From a virus, in IMG/VR virus record IMGVR_UViG_3300018424_000334, positions 1-20,471 of that record: a stretch of DNA of 20,471 nt, one strand, 5' to 3'. Positions 1 through 7,482 of this stretch are shown piece by piece; positions within the stretch are counted from its first letter, which is position 1; the number at the start of each line of letters is the position of its first letter. The position numbers and the translations under genes were made by a program. The notes beneath the pieces were generated by a model, which saw nothing but the letters and a program-made list of their open reading frames with translations, ran no database searches and was not told the origin of the DNA.

Positions 1-1
1 T

Positions 2-277
2 ACCTGCAGAACCGACGATGGCGTAACCAATAACAGCGCAGGAACTTCTAAAAAATTAGTGTTTCAGATTTATTGGAATGATAACCATTTTCCACTAGGT
101 GGAAGTTCGGCAACTGGAACGCCAGTACAGCCAGGCGGATTTGGACCGGATACTGTTGACGGAACAGTTTCATTGACAGTACAAACAGTCAAGGCGTCGG
201 GCGTTTTGGAACCAACAGGTTCTGGTAACTTTAATATAGAAACCCCAACGGTTACAATAAGTTCTATCACTAATTAA
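2..277 (+). CDS. C-terminal part of a probable virion structural protein (partial)
   Basis: The reading frame is open from the left edge and ends with TAA at 275-277, so only the last 91 or so residues are visible. A GTG at 59 could be taken for a start, but the frame continues upstream without a stop and there is no good ribosome binding site, so I treat this as the tail of a longer gene. The residues are rich in Thr, Ser, Gly, Val and Pro, with alternating hydrophobic stretches such as LVFQIYWNDN and VSLTVQTVKASG. That is typical of beta-rich fibre or Ig-like domains in tail, neck or fibre proteins. It lies just before a late promoter, which fits a structural gene. The family was not identified; the virion role is an inference from composition and context. 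Confidence 0.6.
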   Translation, partial: TCRTDDGVTNNSAGTSKKLVFQIYWNDNHFPLGGSSATGTPVQPGGFGPDTVDGTVSLTVQTVKASGVLEPTGSGNFNIETPTVTISSITN

Positions 278-300
278 TTTTTCGCACCCTTACAACCCTC

Positions 301-308
301 GATAAATA
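301..308 (+). promoter_or_regulatory. T4-type late promoter (GATAAATA)
   Basis: GATAAATA matches the NATAAATA late-promoter box of T4-like phages, recognised by the gp55 sigma factor with gp33 and the sliding clamp. It lies in the only spacer between the structural gene and the gene at 337. The expected start of transcription is near 314, leaving a 23-base leader that holds AGGAGGT. It probably drives the plus-strand glycan cassette late in infection. Confidence 0.7.
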
Positions 309-336
309 ATATGCTACTATAATTATAGGAGGTATT

Positions 337-687
337 ATGCAAGAGGAATTCCAAAAAGCATTGGATTTTTCTAACTACAGAAAGACATTTGCTGTTCAGA
401 GAAAAACCCTTAAAGAAAAAATTGAAGCCAAATTAACCTACGGTCATAACGGAGGAGTCTTCAAGATTGATAGAACACTTCTTAACTTTGTGGAAATGTT
501 AATATACAAGGATAGATCGGAGGATGTTGTAATATTGGATGCAAACGAAAATCCAATTTTGATAAAAAATTTGGTAGAGTTTAGAGAAGAAATTTTTGAT
601 AGATACTTTACAGCAACCAATGAATATTTTGAAGAATATCAAAAGATTAAGAAAGCGAGATCAGTAGAATCTCTATTGGAAGTATAA
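337..687 (+). CDS. Small conserved-type phage protein, unknown function
   Basis: This 116-residue protein starts with ATG preceded by a strong AGGAGGT at about 327-333, the best ribosome binding site on the plus strand. It is charged and largely helical, with Lys- and Glu-rich N-terminal (residues 15-35) and C-terminal (80-116) segments. There is a short hydrophobic middle around VVILDANENPILIKNL. I see no signal peptide, membrane segment or catalytic motif. It resembles small proteins I recall from cyanophage genomes, but I cannot name a function. It is the first gene behind the late promoter, and its stop codon is three bases from the next start, so it is co-transcribed with the glycosyltransferase genes. 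A chaperone, assembly or anchoring role would fit but is speculation. Confidence 0.8.
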   Translation: MQEEFQKALDFSNYRKTFAVQRKTLKEKIEAKLTYGHNGGVFKIDRTLLNFVEMLIYKDRSEDVVILDANENPILIKNLVEFREEIFDRYFTATNEYFEEYQKIKKARSVESLLEV

Positions 688-690
688 CAA

Positions 691-1548
691 ATGAATAAGG
701 GTATAATCCTATTTGCTCACAACAATAGGCAGATTGATTATGCCTTGATGAGCCTCCTAACAGCAAAATTAGCAAAGAAACATTTAGATGTTCCGGTAAG
801 TCTAATAACTGATCCTTCAACAGTTGATTGGATGAAAGAATCGGACATTCTTAAGAAAGCAACTGAAATCTTTGAACAGATAATAATTACTCAGCGTCCG
901 GAAGATGGAAACATGAGAAATTTTTCCGACGGTAAAAATATTAAACCAGCACCATTTAGTAATGGTAATAGATTTTCTGCTTATGATCTTACACCGTACG
1001 ATAGAACATTATTAATTGATACGGATTATCTAGTGCTATCAAATAATCTAAATGAGTATTGGGATGTCGATAGTGACTTATTAATGTCTCCTAAATATAA
1101 TGATATTATAGGTAAGGAAAGAATAGGTTATTTAGATTCACACATATCAGATACTGGAGTTGAAATGTATTGGGCAACAACAGTAATGTTTACGAAGAAC
1201 GAGTATAGCAAAATGTTTTTTGATTTAGTAGAATACATTAAAACCGAATACAAGATGTTTGCTGATGTTTTTAGATTTGATCCTAGAGTTTACAGAAATG
1301 ACATATCCTTTAGCATTGCCAAACACATTCTTAATGGTTATCAGAAAGTAAATGAATACAATCTTCCTGATGTATTTTCAACTACAGATAAGGATATCTT
1401 ACACAATGTATCTGACAATAAATTACAATTTTTAGTTTCAGATAAAGATAATTTTATTGCTGCTTCTGTTAATAATAAAGATGTGCATGTTATGAATAAG
1501 TTTAGCATAGTTCGTAATTACGAAAAGTTGATGGAGTTAGCAGAATGA
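691..1548 (+). CDS. GT-A type glycosyltransferase-like protein (GT8-like), copy 1
   Basis: This 285-residue protein has the layout of a GT-A fold nucleotide-sugar transferase. An N-terminal strand and helix (GIILFAHNNRQIDYA) is followed by VPVSLITD. A DxD motif lies at D110-T-D112 in YDRTLLIDTDYLV, the expected metal and nucleotide-sugar site. A C-terminal VHVMNK (about residues 265-270) is placed like the late metal-ligand His of GT8 enzymes. The donor and acceptor are unknown. No signal peptide or membrane segment is visible, so it probably acts in the cytoplasm. It begins three bases after the previous stop and overlaps the next gene by ATGA. The following protein shares the same order of elements and is likely a diverged paralogue. 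Assignment to a specific GT family is by motif pattern only. Confidence 0.72.
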   Translation: MNKGIILFAHNNRQIDYALMSLLTAKLAKKHLDVPVSLITDPSTVDWMKESDILKKATEIFEQIIITQRPEDGNMRNFSDGKNIKPAPFSNGNRFSAYDLTPYDRTLLIDTDYLVLSNNLNEYWDVDSDLLMSPKYNDIIGKERIGYLDSHISDTGVEMYWATTVMFTKNEYSKMFFDLVEYIKTEYKMFADVFRFDPRVYRNDISFSIAKHILNGYQKVNEYNLPDVFSTTDKDILHNVSDNKLQFLVSDKDNFIAASVNNKDVHVMNKFSIVRNYEKLMELAE

Positions 1549-2387
1549 CGTTTGGATATCTATTGATTGTATCAGAAAAAGACGATACTAATTATGCAAG
1601 GCTTGCTTATGCTCTTGCATTGAGCATAAAGAATACCCAGAAAGAAGGATACGATAAAGTAGCATTAATAATCAACGACAAGAAAAGACTAGAAGGATTC
1701 ACATCAACATGGGTATTTGATGAAATTATCGAATGGAACGAAGCAGACTTCTGGGATGGAAGATCTCACATGGACTTGTTAAGTCCTTGGGACCAAACGA
1801 TATGCCTTGATGCTGACATGCTGTTCCTTAGGGATTACAGCCACTGGGTAGAATATTTTATTAAGAATTGTGAATTATATGTTGCTAACAAATCCTATAC
1901 CTATCGAGGAGAAGTTGTAAAAGATGAATATTACAGAAAAACTTTTTTAGCAAACGAGTTGCCTAACTTATATTCCTTTTACACATTTTTCGTTAAAGAT
2001 AGTCAGTTAGCAAAAGAATTTTTTAACTTGCAAAGAGAAATTATCAAGAATCCTAAGGAATTTAGTAATCTATTCCTAAACAATTATAAACCTAAGATAG
2101 TAGGAACAGACGAAGCCTTTGCACTGTCGGCTAAGATACTAGATATAGCAGATGAAATTTCTTATCATTTAGAATTTCCTAGAGTAGTACACATGAAAGG
2201 AATGATACAGAAGTGGCCTTATCCTGCAGACAGTTGTTATGATCATGTTGGTTTTTATTTTAACAGACAGGGTAAATTAAAACTAGGAAACTTTGAACAA
2301 ACTGATATTGTCCATTACGTAGATAAGGACAAGATCACTCTAGAAACAATAAACATATTGGAGGAAATAGCATGGAAGAAAAAATAA
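1545..2387 (+). CDS. GT-A type glycosyltransferase-like protein (GT8-like), copy 2
   Basis: This 280-residue protein starts at the ATGA shared with the previous stop. It repeats the scheme of its neighbour: an N-terminal strand (GYLLIVS), a helix rich in Ala and Leu, KVALIINDKKR, and a DxD motif at D89-A-D91 in WDQTICLDADMLFL. In the C-terminal third, RVVHMKGMIQKW contains a His suited to metal binding, as in GT8 enzymes. It carries no transport signal. It probably transfers a sugar from a nucleotide-sugar donor; the substrate is unknown. Placement beside a similar enzyme suggests successive sugar additions or subfunctionalised duplicates. The only part I would call certain is the GT-A-like core with DxD. 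Confidence 0.72.
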   Translation: MTFGYLLIVSEKDDTNYARLAYALALSIKNTQKEGYDKVALIINDKKRLEGFTSTWVFDEIIEWNEADFWDGRSHMDLLSPWDQTICLDADMLFLRDYSHWVEYFIKNCELYVANKSYTYRGEVVKDEYYRKTFLANELPNLYSFYTFFVKDSQLAKEFFNLQREIIKNPKEFSNLFLNNYKPKIVGTDEAFALSAKILDIADEISYHLEFPRVVHMKGMIQKWPYPADSCYDHVGFYFNRQGKLKLGNFEQTDIVHYVDKDKITLETINILEEIAWKKK

Positions 2388-3016
2388 AACTTCCGGATTT
2401 TGACGAGTGGATCAAGAACTACAAACCAGAGCCGGTAGTCTATTGTGCTGCTTTTGATCCAGAATCAGGAAAGGTATTAGCAGTAGGTCCTAATCACGCT
2501 GTTAATGAAAAACAATATAGCAATGTAATAGAATTAGATTCTGATGTTGCTGAAAAAATTATATCTGGTGATATAAGGATGAGCAAGTGTTTTGTTGATC
2601 CGCATGAAGGAAAACTAGAAATAGTAGAAGTAAAAGATCTATTCAAGATTGACGATATGTTGCATAGAATTATTGTCAAGGAATGGTCAGACATTAAGAA
2701 GCCTGATATTCACTTGACACACTATGCTGATGGTAATACACTAATAATACAATTATCAGAAGAATATGGCGGAACATATAAGCAAGATGAGGAACACCAG
2801 CCAGTGGCAAAAAGAAAAATGTTTTGGGACGGTGATACGGTATTAGACTTTACTATAACTGATTACAATGATCCTAATGTTATTGCTGATAACTTTAGCA
2901 TTAAAATTAACGAATTAGTTGGAAATAAGGTTATTAAGTCCGAACTAAACATTCCAAAGTATTTTAGTGTATACACTAGAAGACTATTTAAAAATTACAT
3001 GATTGAGGAAAAATGA
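2372..3016 (+). CDS. Unknown protein inside the glycosyltransferase run
   Basis: This 214-residue protein starts at an ATG with GGAGGAAATAGC in front of it and overlaps the previous gene by 16 bases. The N-terminal part (residues 20-70) reads PVVYCAAFDPESGKVLAVGP and then a run of mixed strands. The C-terminal part (about 110-180) is beta-rich with Asp, Tyr and Asn. There is no DxD glycosyltransferase core, no Cys cluster and no membrane segment. I do not recognise the family. A PAS-like or fibre-type beta domain could be imagined but is not supported by a motif. It overlaps the next start by ATGA, so it is translated with the glycosyltransferases around it. It might be the acceptor protein being modified, or a scaffold; both are guesses from position. 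Confidence 0.75.
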   Translation: MEEKIKLPDFDEWIKNYKPEPVVYCAAFDPESGKVLAVGPNHAVNEKQYSNVIELDSDVAEKIISGDIRMSKCFVDPHEGKLEIVEVKDLFKIDDMLHRIIVKEWSDIKKPDIHLTHYADGNTLIIQLSEEYGGTYKQDEEHQPVAKRKMFWDGDTVLDFTITDYNDPNVIADNFSIKINELVGNKVIKSELNIPKYFSVYTRRLFKNYMIEEK

Positions 3017-3918
3017 AAAAAGTAGTTGAGTTTGATGTTTTCTTTTTGAGTTACGATGAGCCTAATGCAGATTTGCATTACGCTGATCTATGTAACAAAG
3101 TGCCTTGGGCCAAAAGAATACACGGTGTAAAGGGTTCAGATCATGCACACAAGGCAGCAGCAGAACAATCAGAAACTGATTGGGTTTTAACTGTTGATGC
3201 TGACAACATTGTATATCCAGAATTCTTTGACATAGAAATAGACATGGACAATCCGGACATTCGTGCATACAGTTGGTGCGGTCGCAACAATGTTAATGGC
3301 CTGCGCTATGGAAATGGCGGATTAAAACTGTGGAACAGAGAGCATGTGCTTAATATGAAGACGCATGAAAATGCAGACAGTGAAAGAGCTCAGGTTGATT
3401 TTTGTTGGGAAGATGGTTATAGAAATTTTCCTAAAACATTTAGTGACACGGTAATTAATGCAACACCCTTTATGGCATGGCGTGCTGGATTCCGCGAAGG
3501 TGTAAAAATGACACTGGATGGCGGATTAAAAGTTCCTTCACAAGAAATTGAAAAACGTATTTGGTGGCACAATATGCACAGGCTAAGAATGTGGAGCACA
3601 GTTGGAAGTCATGTTGAAAATGGTTTGTTTGCTGTATATGGAGCACGTCTAGGAACATATCTTACAAACTGTACGGACTGGGATCATGTTCAGGTTAGAG
3701 ATTTTGAATGTTTGCGTGATCTTTACAATGAAAAATGTAAACAATACGAAGACGGTTTTGGTCTTGAACAAGAAATTAAGTGGTTAGGAAGTGAACTAAG
3801 ACATGAACTAGGATTTAACTATCCTAATTTAGATCCATCGATGAGCAAATATGTAATGGATTTATATGAGGAATCTATTAATTTAGGAAAAACATACTTC
3901 AGTCAAATTTATGTATGA
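3013..3918 (+). CDS. Phage glycosyltransferase-like protein, single DxD domain
   Basis: This 301-residue protein shows one complete copy of a domain that recurs in the next gene. The order is FDVFFLSYDEPNAD (7-20), a helix ending in a GVKGSDHAHKAAAEQSETDW run (38-57), the DxD motif LTVDADNIV (D62-A-D64), YGNGGLKLW (99-107), and a C-terminal MAWRAGFREGVKM block with Trp, Arg and Glu. This is the pattern of a GT-A sugar transferase, with D62/D64 as likely metal ligands. I recall similar proteins, usually uncharacterised, in marine T4-like phages. No signal peptide or membrane helix is present. The ATGA start overlap ties it to the previous gene. Donor and acceptor are not readable from the sequence. 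Confidence 0.7.
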   Translation: MKKVVEFDVFFLSYDEPNADLHYADLCNKVPWAKRIHGVKGSDHAHKAAAEQSETDWVLTVDADNIVYPEFFDIEIDMDNPDIRAYSWCGRNNVNGLRYGNGGLKLWNREHVLNMKTHENADSERAQVDFCWEDGYRNFPKTFSDTVINATPFMAWRAGFREGVKMTLDGGLKVPSQEIEKRIWWHNMHRLRMWSTVGSHVENGLFAVYGARLGTYLTNCTDWDHVQVRDFECLRDLYNEKCKQYEDGFGLEQEIKWLGSELRHELGFNYPNLDPSMSKYVMDLYEESINLGKTYFSQIYV

Positions 3919-4966
3919 TATATTTTTTGTCAGCAAGGGAGAAATCAACATTAATGCTTGGACTAAGTTCAAGCAATTAGTACCCCATGCACAAAAAATA
4001 GAAAACTGTGATACTTTTGAAAAGGCAGCAGACAAATCCTTAACAAAACATTTTTGGGTAGTTTGGGATAATATCACGATTAATCCAGATTTTGAATTTA
4101 ATTATAGAATTCCGGAGTGGGACGAAAAATACATTCATGTGTTTAAGAACGGATTATATCATGATGGCATTTGCATTTTCCCCAAGCGTGCTAAGATCCT
4201 ACAGAGAGAATGGGACTATCGTTTTTTCACAAATAAAAAAGAAATGGATATGATAGCAAGCCAACCTGTTCCGTATGATGTTGCATTTATTTCATACCAC
4301 GAAGAAAACGCAGAAAAGAATTTTAATAAATTGCTTGAAAAAGCACCTCATGCACAATGGACACGCGATGTCAAGGGCATACACCAAGCACACATTGAAG
4401 CAGCAAGAAAGGCAACCACGGACATGTTCTACATAGTTGATGCGGATGCTGACGTGTTGGAAGATTTTAACTTTGACATGCAGATACCCTACTATGATTT
4501 CAATGCAAGAAAGAGCGTGTATGTTTGGCGCAGCAGAAATCCAATAACGGATTTGGAATATGGATACGGTGGAGTAAAACTGTTTCCGAGAGAAGCAACG
4601 CTAAACATGGATACTAATACTCCAGACATGACCACGAGCCTTTCTGACAGTTTCCGTGCAATGGAACAAGTAAGTAACATAACAGCGTTTAACACAGATG
4701 CATTCAGCACCTGGAAGAGCGCATTTAGAGAGTGTTGCAAATTGGCAAGCAGAACCATAAGGGGACAGAACGATGATGAAACGGATCAAAGGCTTAGCAA
4801 GTGGTGTTCGGACTATGGGCGTGACAGACCTTTTGGCGACTATGCGATCAATGGCGCCCGTGCTGGCAGGGTTTATGGTGTGGCTAACAGTGCTAATCCT
4901 GATGCTCTTAGGTTAATAAATGATTTTGATTGGTTAAAGGAACAGTTTGATGCAGGACAAGGATAG
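3911..4966 (+). CDS. Two-domain glycosyltransferase-like protein with a degenerate first domain
   Basis: This 351-residue protein contains the family domain twice. Residues 1-112 are a shortened copy beginning YDIFFVSKGEININAW. Where the metal motif should be it reads FWVVWDNITINP (about 48-59), so the DxD is lost. Residues 122-350 are a full copy: YDVAFISYHEENAEKNF, then KGIHQAHIEAARKATTDMF, then IVDADADVL (D177-A-D179), then EYGYGGVKLFPRE (216-228), then TWKSAFRECCKL. The second half is therefore the likely catalytic unit, and the first may bind substrate or a partner, or pair with the gene before it. It overlaps the previous gene by 8 bases and the next by 17. Base composition rises in G+C in the second half, from about 4250 on. 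Confidence 0.7.
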   Translation: MYDIFFVSKGEININAWTKFKQLVPHAQKIENCDTFEKAADKSLTKHFWVVWDNITINPDFEFNYRIPEWDEKYIHVFKNGLYHDGICIFPKRAKILQREWDYRFFTNKKEMDMIASQPVPYDVAFISYHEENAEKNFNKLLEKAPHAQWTRDVKGIHQAHIEAARKATTDMFYIVDADADVLEDFNFDMQIPYYDFNARKSVYVWRSRNPITDLEYGYGGVKLFPREATLNMDTNTPDMTTSLSDSFRAMEQVSNITAFNTDAFSTWKSAFRECCKLASRTIRGQNDDETDQRLSKWCSDYGRDRPFGDYAINGARAGRVYGVANSANPDALRLINDFDWLKEQFDAGQG

Positions 4967-6311
4967 AATACAGAGTTTTGAGCCTATTATGGACGAGATA
5001 TCGCCTACCTTCTGCATGGCCAAATGGCACCATACCACAATATATCTGCAGACGGGCGAAACGCACAGTTGCTATCATCCCGCACCACACAAGATTCCGC
5101 TGGAAGGATTGGAAGAGAATCCAAGCCAACTGCATAACACTCCACAGAAGAAAGCGGAGCGACAGCAGATGATCAATGGCGAAAAGCCGAGCGGTTGCCA
5201 ATACTGCTGGAACATTGAATGCATGGGCAAGGATTATATAAGCGATAGGAAGGAAAGAAATGCGAGTATCCATACTGAAGAAAGATTTGCTGCAATTAAG
5301 GCAGACCCTATGGCTGATGTTAATCCGCAGTATGTAGAAATTTCATTTGGTAATGAGTGTAACTTCAAGTGCGGCTATTGCCATCCCAAGCACAGCAGCA
5401 CATACCACAAGGAGATTAGGGATCACGGTCCATACACCATGGTTAAGAATCATCGCAATGACATTGACTGGTTCAAGATACACAAGGAAGAGGACAATCC
5501 ATACGTAAAAGCGTTTTGGAAATGGTGGCCCGAACTGCGTAAGACGCTTACAATTTTACGCATCACGGGAGGCGAGCCTCTGCTACAGCAGAGCACGTGG
5601 CGCATGTTTGATGAGTTGGAAAAGAATCCAATGCCCAACCTTGAACTAAACATCAATTCAAACTTTGGTGTCAAGCACATACTGATAGAACGCTTTGCTG
5701 ACAAGGTTAATAGTCTTGTTGAGAAAGGTTGCATCAAGGACTTCAAGGTATTCACCAGCATGGACACCTGGGGCGAACAGGCGGAATACATACGCACTGG
5801 ATTGGATTTGGAGTTATGGGAAAAGAACTTTGACACATACATGACCAAGACCAATCATCCACTAACGTTCATGGTCACTTTTAATATACTAACCGTTACC
5901 AACTTCCACAAACTACTAGAGAAGTTTCTATACTGGCGCAAGAAGTATAACGTAGATAATCAAACCAAGTGGCAGAGAATACGCTTTGATACACCCTACC
6001 TAAAGGAGCCACTACAGTATGACATGAACATACTGCCCAAGGAATACTTCATGCCCTACATGGAAAAGCATTTAGAATTCATTAAGGACAACATGGATGA
6101 TACAGATAGGCACAAGTTTAGCGAACTTGAATATGAAAAGTTTCGCCGCGTGGTTGATTACATGCGAACAACAAATTACTCTGCTGAGAAACTCGCAGAA
6201 GGTCACAAGGACTTTTTCAATTGGTTCACGGAATATGACCGCAGACGAGGTCTTGACTTCGTCAAGACTTTTCCTGAACTAGAGGAATTTTATTTTGACT
6301 GCGCCCAGTAA
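4950..6311 (+). CDS. Radical SAM protein with N-terminal twitch-like cysteines, copy 1
   Basis: This 453-residue protein has a radical SAM core. CNFKCGYC at 137-144 is the CX3CX2C that binds the 4Fe-4S cluster and S-adenosylmethionine, and ITGGEPLL (205-212) is the SAM-amino-group motif. Before the core lie C22, C41, C83, C86 and C91, arranged like the auxiliary-cluster cysteines of twitch/SPASM enzymes but N-terminal. Such enzymes modify peptides, sugars or nucleosides; the substrate here is unknown. I use ATG at 4950, eight bases after AAGGA, not the TTG just before it. The gene overlaps both neighbours. Two lines from its 5' part count at about 48% G+C, against 22-33% in lines from adjacent genes, and Lys is mostly AAG, so it may be a recent acquisition. 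No partner precursor peptide was found. Confidence 0.8.
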   Translation: MQDKDRIQSFEPIMDEISPTFCMAKWHHTTIYLQTGETHSCYHPAPHKIPLEGLEENPSQLHNTPQKKAERQQMINGEKPSGCQYCWNIECMGKDYISDRKERNASIHTEERFAAIKADPMADVNPQYVEISFGNECNFKCGYCHPKHSSTYHKEIRDHGPYTMVKNHRNDIDWFKIHKEEDNPYVKAFWKWWPELRKTLTILRITGGEPLLQQSTWRMFDELEKNPMPNLELNINSNFGVKHILIERFADKVNSLVEKGCIKDFKVFTSMDTWGEQAEYIRTGLDLELWEKNFDTYMTKTNHPLTFMVTFNILTVTNFHKLLEKFLYWRKKYNVDNQTKWQRIRFDTPYLKEPLQYDMNILPKEYFMPYMEKHLEFIKDNMDDTDRHKFSELEYEKFRRVVDYMRTTNYSAEKLAEGHKDFFNWFTEYDRRRGLDFVKTFPELEEFYFDCAQ

Positions 6312-7482
6312 AACATTCTGCATATTGCCTTGGATACACCTGTATGCCAATCCTGACGGAAATGTATTGCCTTGTTGCGTAGGAGATTGGCAAAAGCCAA
6401 TGGGTAATGTTCAAAACAAAAAATTAGAAGATGTCTTTAACAATGAAAAGTTTAAGCAGATGCGTACGAATATGCTAAAAGGTAAACGCTGCGAAGAATG
6501 CACTGCCTGCTATAGAGACGAAGATGCTGGTAATAGCAGTTTTAGAAAACATTCAAATGAGCAATTTGAAAAATATATTGATGATGCAGTGCTAAACACT
6601 AATGATGATGGCAGCATGGACGACTTTAGGTTGCGATATTTAGATGTTAGATGGAGTAACATTTGTAATTTTAAGTGTCGATCGTGTGGCGGAACATATT
6701 CATCTAGTTGGGCAAAAGAAGATGGAAAGTCAAATGCTTACACGTTTGCCGGTGGTGATTCAAATGATGATCTGTATAAGCAGTTCGAACCTCACTTTGA
6801 TACCATAGAAGAATTTTACTTTGCAGGCGGTGAGCCTTTACTTACGGATAAACATTACGAAATATTAGAATATCTAATTGATCACGGTCGGACAGATGTA
6901 AAGTTAAGATACAACACAAACATGAGTGTATTAAAATATAAAGGAAAAAATATTTTAGACTTATGGAAAAAATTTAGTAATGTTGTAATTGGAGCAAGCC
7001 TGGATCATTATGGATCTAAGGCTGAATACATACGGCACGGGACAGATTGGTCTTTGGTTGAAAGTAATTTAAAATTAATTCGCAAGGAAACTCCTCATGT
7101 AGAATTACATACAAACACGGTGGTATCTATTTTTAATATAAAGACCTTGCCTGAGTTTGTTCAATATATTATTGATAACGATCTAGTTAGTATAGAAAAC
7201 TATAATCCTAACTTTTATAACATAATGAATCCAGACTATTATAGTTTTAAGATGATACCAGAAGAGGACAAGATAGACATCATAAAATCCTTGGAAGAGT
7301 TTGCTTCAAAGCATAAAGGAAACATCGAATACGGAATACAGGGTGTTATAAACGGACTAAGGTCATCGGTATATTCACCTGAACTTAAAACAAAGTTGCA
7401 GATAAAAACAAAATACTATGATCATTTGCGTAAGGAAAATGTAGAAGAAACTTTTCCCGAAATACAAGGATGGTTTAAATGA
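6295..7482 (+). CDS. Radical SAM protein with N-terminal twitch-like cysteines, copy 2
   Basis: This 395-residue protein starts at TTG (6295), supported by AGAGGA eight bases upstream and by conserved sequence beginning almost at once. FCILPWIHLY (8-17), DGNVLPCC (21-28) and CEECTAC (66-72) form an auxiliary-cluster set of the twitch/SPASM kind, here ahead of the core. The core motif CNFKCRSC (124-131) is CX3CX2C, and FAGGEPLL follows at 176-183. The family acts on diverse substrates, often peptides or sugars; which one is not known. It overlaps the preceding radical SAM gene by 17 bases and the next gene by ATGA. It is strongly AT-rich with AAA for Lys, unlike its partner, so the two are not a recent duplication. 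They may act in sequence or as a complex. Confidence 0.82.
   Translation: MTAPSKTFCILPWIHLYANPDGNVLPCCVGDWQKPMGNVQNKKLEDVFNNEKFKQMRTNMLKGKRCEECTACYRDEDAGNSSFRKHSNEQFEKYIDDAVLNTNDDGSMDDFRLRYLDVRWSNICNFKCRSCGGTYSSSWAKEDGKSNAYTFAGGDSNDDLYKQFEPHFDTIEEFYFAGGEPLLTDKHYEILEYLIDHGRTDVKLRYNTNMSVLKYKGKNILDLWKKFSNVVIGASLDHYGSKAEYIRHGTDWSLVESNLKLIRKETPHVELHTNTVVSIFNIKTLPEFVQYIIDNDLVSIENYNPNFYNIMNPDYYSFKMIPEEDKIDIIKSLEEFASKHKGNIEYGIQGVINGLRSSVYSPELKTKLQIKTKYYDHLRKENVEETFPEIQGWFK

Noticed and set aside
2714-2742. TTGACA on the plus strand with TACACT 17 bases later.
   Set aside because: The -10 element is poor, it lies inside a gene, and no gene start follows closely.
5450-5854. 134-codon open frame on the minus strand.
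   Set aside because: It lies within the higher-G+C radical SAM gene, has no ribosome site and no recognisable motif; it is a shadow frame.
4950-7482. A RiPP-type precursor peptide gene beside the radical SAM pair.
   Set aside because: No short frame with a leader-like sequence or ribosome site fits; all gaps are filled by overlapping genes.
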